From NCBI GenBank assembly GCA_017421885.1, contig JAFOHJ010000299.1, forward strand, positions 1 through 8,193: a stretch of DNA of 8,193 nucleotides. Reading direction: 5' to 3'. The notes beneath the pieces are model-generated. The model worked only from the letters and a program-made list of their open reading frames with translations, was not told where the DNA came from and did no database searches. This document shows positions 6,267 through 8,193 of the stretch, piece by piece. Each line of letters opens with the position of its first letter. Position 1 is the first letter of the stretch. Both the position numbers and the translations under genes were made by a program. The DNA comes from Clostridia bacterium. Lineage in GTDB: Bacteria > Bacillota_A > Clostridia > Oscillospirales > Butyricicoccaceae.

Positions 6267-6298
6267 AAAGCTCTCCGTTAAGGAGAGTTTTGTTTTTT
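6267..6298 (+). terminator. Intrinsic terminator after ruvX
   Basis: CTCTCC (6271-6276) and GGAGAG (6282-6287) form a perfect stem with loop GTTAA. The stem extends outwards through a G-U pair and A-T pairs (6267-6270 with 6288-6291) and is followed by a T-rich tract to 6298. It closes the ruvX transcript and, by read-through, the thiamine operon. Confidence 0.85.
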
Positions 6299-6351
6299 GT
6301 GCAATATGACCAAAAGGATAAGGCTAAAGTCCCGAAAAAGAAACAAAACGC

Positions 6352-6390
6352 AAATAAAGACTTTCTTTATTTAAAATAGGATGATATAAT
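6352..6390 (+). promoter_or_regulatory. Promoter of the M20 gene with a 9-bp inverted repeat over the -35 region
   Basis: A perfect -10 TATAAT (6385-6390) is preceded by TG at 6382-6383 (extended -10, TGATATAAT). The expected -35 position (6362-6367, TTTCTT) does not match the consensus. That position falls in a perfect palindrome, AAATAAAGA (6352-6360), loop CTT, TCTTTATTT (6364-6372). The palindrome may be an operator, possibly for an activator or repressor; no regulator gene is present nearby to pair with it. The predicted leader is about 55 nt. Confidence 0.6.
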
Positions 6391-6452
6391 TTCTTTGATG
6401 GATTATACATTTAATATGTTTATTCACAAACATTTAAGGAGGAATATATCTC

Positions 6453-7817
6453 ATGACAAACAGACAGGAACTGATCGTCAAGAATGTAGACGCTAACAAG
6501 CAGATGATCCTCGACGCCGAGAGATGGCTCTGGGCTCATCCTCAGACAGGTTACACAGAGTGGGAAGCTAATGCTTACCTCACAGAGAAGTTCGAAGCTC
6601 TCGGCTATGAACTGACACAGGCCGGCAACATCCCCGGCTTTATCACAGATATCGACACAGGCAAGCCCGGCCCCTTCCTCTGCATCATGGGCGAGCTCGA
6701 CGCTCTTGACATTGCTAACCATCCCGAGTCGGTCAACGGTATGACACACTGCTGCGGCCACCACGGTCAGGTTGCTGCCCTTCTGGGCATCGCTGCTGCT
6801 CTTAAGCAGCCCGGCGCTCTCGACGGCCTTTGCGGCAAGATCCGTCTGATGGCTGTTCCCGCTGAGGAAATGATCCAGCTCGAGTTCAGAGAAGGCCTCC
6901 GTCAGCAGGGCATCATCAAGTATAACGGCGGTAAGGTCGAGTTCATGCATCGCGGCTTCTTTGACGGCATCGACATCTCCATGATGGTCCATGGCGGCTC
7001 GAACGGCGACGATATCGACTTCAAGTGCGGCGTCGGCAACAACGGCTGCATGGCTAAGACAATCAAGTTCAAGGGCAAGAGCTCGCACGCAGGCGGCGCT
7101 CCTCACCTGGGCGTAAATGCTCAGTATGCTGCAATGCTCGGTCTGCAGGCTGTTAACGATCTGCGCGAGACATTCCAGGAGAAGGATACAATCCGTTTCC
7201 ATCCCATCATGATGGGTGTTAACGTTGCTGTTAATATCATCCCCGACGAGATGAAGATCGAGTCTTATGTTCGCGGTAAGTCCCTCGAGGCTATCAAGCG
7301 CGAGAATAAGAAGGTCAACCGTGCTCTGACAGGTGCTGCACTGGCGCTGGGCGCAGGCGTTGAGCTGTGCGACCGTCCCGGTTATGCTCCCGAGTATCAT
7401 GATCCCGCTTACATGAAGCTGGTTGAGCAGTGCTGTAAGGACCTCGTTGGCGAAGAAAGAGTTGCATTTGACTATAATGCATGGAGCACAGGTTCCTCTG
7501 ACTTCGGCGATCTGACATGCGTCATGCCCGGTGTCCAGTTCAACGCTTCGGGCGCTACAGGCACAGGCCACGGCATCAACTATTACATCACAGACGCTAA
7601 CCGTCTCTGCGTCAACTCCGCAAAGGCTCAGCTGTTTGTAACCGACGCTCTGCTGTCCAACGATGCAGCAGCTGCCAAGGAGATCATCGCTAACTACAAG
7701 CCTCTCTACAACTCGATCCCCGAGTATCTGAAGGCTATCGACGAGATCTCTCTCGATAAGGACGCTGTTGTCTACGACGAAAACGGCAACGCAACAGTTG
7801 ACTTCCAGAATATCTAA
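6453..7817 (+). CDS. M20-family amidohydrolase (M20D, AbgB/HipO-like metallohydrolase)
   Basis: A 454-residue cytosolic metallo-amidohydrolase; no signal peptide is seen. The family order is clear: WLWAHPQTGYTEWEAN at 25-40, GELDAL at 80-85, HCCGHHGQVAALLG at 99-112, VPAEEM at 135-140 (catalytic Glu138 and metal Glu139), MVHGG at 178-182, dimerisation-domain motif SSHAGGAPHLG at 210-220, and GTGHGINY at 370-377. The expected M20D ligands are all present: Cys101, His103, Glu139, His180, His373. Related enzymes cleave N-acyl amino acids, aminobenzoyl-glutamate or similar amides; the substrate here is not readable from sequence. The usual CGHDxH stretch is changed to CGHHGQ, which is odd. Codon use is strikingly uniform (Thr ACA, Ile ATC, Ala GCT) compared with the thiamine genes, suggesting high expression. 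AAGGAGG at 6436-6442 gives 10-nt spacing. It is monocistronic with its own promoter and terminator. Confidence 0.92.
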   Translation: MTNRQELIVKNVDANKQMILDAERWLWAHPQTGYTEWEANAYLTEKFEALGYELTQAGNIPGFITDIDTGKPGPFLCIMGELDALDIANHPESVNGMTHCCGHHGQVAALLGIAAALKQPGALDGLCGKIRLMAVPAEEMIQLEFREGLRQQGIIKYNGGKVEFMHRGFFDGIDISMMVHGGSNGDDIDFKCGVGNNGCMAKTIKFKGKSSHAGGAPHLGVNAQYAAMLGLQAVNDLRETFQEKDTIRFHPIMMGVNVAVNIIPDEMKIESYVRGKSLEAIKRENKKVNRALTGAALALGAGVELCDRPGYAPEYHDPAYMKLVEQCCKDLVGEERVAFDYNAWSTGSSDFGDLTCVMPGVQFNASGATGTGHGINYYITDANRLCVNSAKAQLFVTDALLSNDAAAAKEIIANYKPLYNSIPEYLKAIDEISLDKDAVVYDENGNATVDFQNI

Positions 7818-7875
7818 AATATTCATGATACATACAAAGACCGCCCTTCGGGGCGGTTTTTGTTTGCCGTTTGAG
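7778..7875 (+). repeat. Direct repeat copy A: M20 gene tail, terminator and downstream flank
   Basis: This segment is repeated at 7984-8085. Blocks in order: a 13-bp match (7778-7790), a short divergent patch, a 42-bp identical block (7795-7836) covering the last seven codons, the stop and 19 bp of 3' UTR, then a UUCG terminator with a different stem, then an 11-bp match TGCCGTTTGAG (7865-7875). It includes functional coding sequence of the M20 gene. Confidence 0.93.
7837..7862 (+). terminator. UUCG-capped terminator of the M20 gene
   Basis: ACCGCCC (7840-7846), loop TTCG, GGGCGGT (7851-7857), extended by a G-U and A-T pairs into the flanking A and T runs. The C(UUCG)G tetraloop is exceptionally stable, and the T tract follows directly. 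Confidence 0.95.
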
Positions 7876-7881
7876 TCGTAA

Positions 7882-7904
7882 CGCCGCCGGTCAGAATGGC
7901 GGCG
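7882..7904. repeat. GC-rich palindrome between the repeat copies
   Basis: CGCCGCC (7882-7888) and GGCGGCG (7898-7904) form a perfect 7-bp stem with a 9-nt loop, starting 7 bp after copy A. No T tract follows, so it is not a convincing terminator; it may be a small intergenic palindromic repeat. Confidence 0.6.
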
Positions 7905-7954
7905 CACGATTTTGGCGGATCTATTCCGACAAAATCTATTTAATTCTCAGGGGT

Positions 7955-7981
7955 CCTCGCAAAATCGAAGATTTTGTGGGG
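7955..7981. repeat. 12-bp palindrome abutting repeat copy B
   Basis: CCTCGCAAAATC (7955-7966), loop GAA, GATTTTGTGGGG (7970-7981) form a 12-bp stem with two G-U pairs. The palindrome ends 2 bp before repeat copy B begins. No T tract follows. The pairing is perfect on the + strand RNA because of G-U pairs but interrupted on the other strand, which hints at selection or origin as RNA. Confidence 0.65.
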
Positions 7982-7983
7982 TG

Positions 7984-8024
7984 CGAAAACGGCAACCATG
8001 GCAGTTGACTTCCAGAATATCTAA
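7984..8024 (+). pseudogene. Truncated, frameshifted C-terminal remnant of an M20-family gene
   Basis: The segment corresponds to the last 13 codons of the intact M20 gene (ENGNATVDFQNI region and stop, here 8022-8024). A 1-nt insertion in the 7997-8001 patch breaks the frame. No start or ribosome binding site belongs to it. It is a gene fossil, not a coding gene. Confidence 0.75.
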
Positions 8025-8043
8025 AATATTCATGATACATACA

Positions 8044-8070
8044 GAAAGGCTCCCTTCGGGGAGCCTTTTC
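8044..8070 (+). terminator. Second UUCG-capped terminator
   Basis: GGCTCCC (8048-8054), loop TTCG, GGGAGCC (8059-8065), with AAA (8045-8047) pairing TTT (8066-8068) and a short T run. Same architecture and flanks as the M20 terminator at 7837-7862, but the stem bases differ on both arms with pairing kept. Confidence 0.92.
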
Positions 8071-8088
8071 TTTATGCCGTTTGAGAGG

Positions 8089-8148
8089 GCATATCCAAGG
8101 CCCCCTTGCCTAAAGGGGGCTGTCAACGAAGTTGACTGGGGGATATGT
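8089..8148. repeat. REP-like composite palindrome with three-way-junction folding
   Basis: Outer arms CATATCC (8090-8096) and GGATATG (8141-8147) enclose two hairpins: GCCCCCTT (8100-8107) / AAGGGGGC (8113-8120) with loop GCCTA, and GTCAAC (8122-8127) / GTTGAC (8131-8136) with loop GAA. The composition (CCCCTT hairpin, then a TGTC..GAA..GAC hairpin, then GGGG) resembles an abundant intergenic repeat I associate with gut Clostridia genomes. I cannot confirm copy number here. Confidence 0.75.
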
Positions 8149-8193
8149 AGGGGCGATTTACGAATCGCCCGACCGGACTTACCGAAATATCCC
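8140..8193. repeat. Palindrome nested in a 7-bp inverted repeat at the window end
   Basis: GGGCGATT (8151-8158), loop TACG, AATCGCCC (8163-8170) is a perfect 8-bp stem. It is enclosed by GGGATAT (8140-8146) and ATATCCC (8187-8193), a perfect 7-bp inverted pair reaching the window edge. The left outer arm is shared with the preceding element, so the two can form only alternatively. The element may continue beyond the window. Confidence 0.65.

Larger units (their letters stand above)
7984..8085 (+). repeat. Direct repeat copy B: relic of an M20 3' end with its own terminator
   Basis: The counterpart of 7778-7875: 13-bp match at 7984-7996, 42-bp identical block at 8002-8043, diverged terminator, 11-bp match at 8075-8085. 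The patch that reads GCAA in copy A (7791-7794) reads CATGG (7997-8001) here, one base longer, so the old reading frame is broken. No upstream coding sequence survives: the bases before 7984 are a palindrome unrelated to the M20 gene. It is either the remnant of a tandem paralogue or a partial duplication. Confidence 0.93.

Noticed and set aside
6420..7907. A 495-codon open frame on the minus strand covering the whole M20 gene
   Set aside because: It is the mirror of a gene with extreme codon bias, which removes stops from one antisense frame. The + strand product has complete M20 motifs, promoter, ribosome site and terminator; the antisense product (rich in Cys, Val and Leu) matches no family I recognise.
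7818..8193. CRISPR array or attachment-site interpretation of the repeat-rich end
   Set aside because: There are only two long repeat copies, with no regular spacing, and they contain gene-tail and terminator sequence. No cas, integrase or tRNA gene is present.

Overview
The window (8193 bp, moderately GC-rich, every supported gene on the + strand) looks like a low-redundancy chromosomal segment of an anaerobic Firmicute. A gut Clostridia / Ruminococcaceae-Oscillospiraceae type is my best guess. The reasons are strong GGAGG Shine-Dalgarno sites, tight 4-bp gene overlaps, a TPP riboswitch ending in an intrinsic terminator, UUCG-capped terminators, and palindromic intergenic repeats of a style I associate with gut Clostridia. 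The taxonomic call is inference.

Layout. (1) 37-1882: a translationally coupled trio of a DUF1624/HGSNAT-like membrane protein, a GNAT acetyltransferase and thiamine pyrophosphokinase (thiN type), joined by ATGA/GTGA overlaps. (2) 1881-2106: a promoter, then a TPP riboswitch with a 10-bp terminator hairpin and a plausible competing antiterminator. (3) 2185-5721: a compact thiamine salvage operon, thiM - thiE - HAD phosphatase - thiD - tenA. (4) 5722-6298: a promoter, ruvX (yqgF) and an intrinsic terminator. (5) 6352-7861: an isolated and probably highly expressed M20-family amidohydrolase with its own promoter and terminator. (6) 7862-8193: non-coding DNA holding a second, diverged copy of the M20 gene's 3' tail plus terminator, surrounded by several hairpin-forming palindromes.

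How the genes work together. TenA releases hydroxymethylpyrimidine (HMP) from damaged thiamine, ThiD phosphorylates HMP to HMP-PP, ThiM phosphorylates the thiazole alcohol, and ThiE joins the two into thiamine monophosphate (TMP). No thiC, thiG or thiL is seen in the window. The kinase present, ThiN, acts on free thiamine, so a TMP phosphatase is needed to link ThiE to ThiN. The HAD gene placed between thiE and thiD is the natural candidate, and this is the most informative functional prediction here. The riboswitch should shut off thiM-tenA, and partly any read-through from thiN, when TPP is plentiful.

The least explained observations are the duplicated gene tail and terminator with compensatory stem changes, a three-way-junction-like palindromic element near 8090-8147, and inverted repeats centred on the -35 region of all three promoters.
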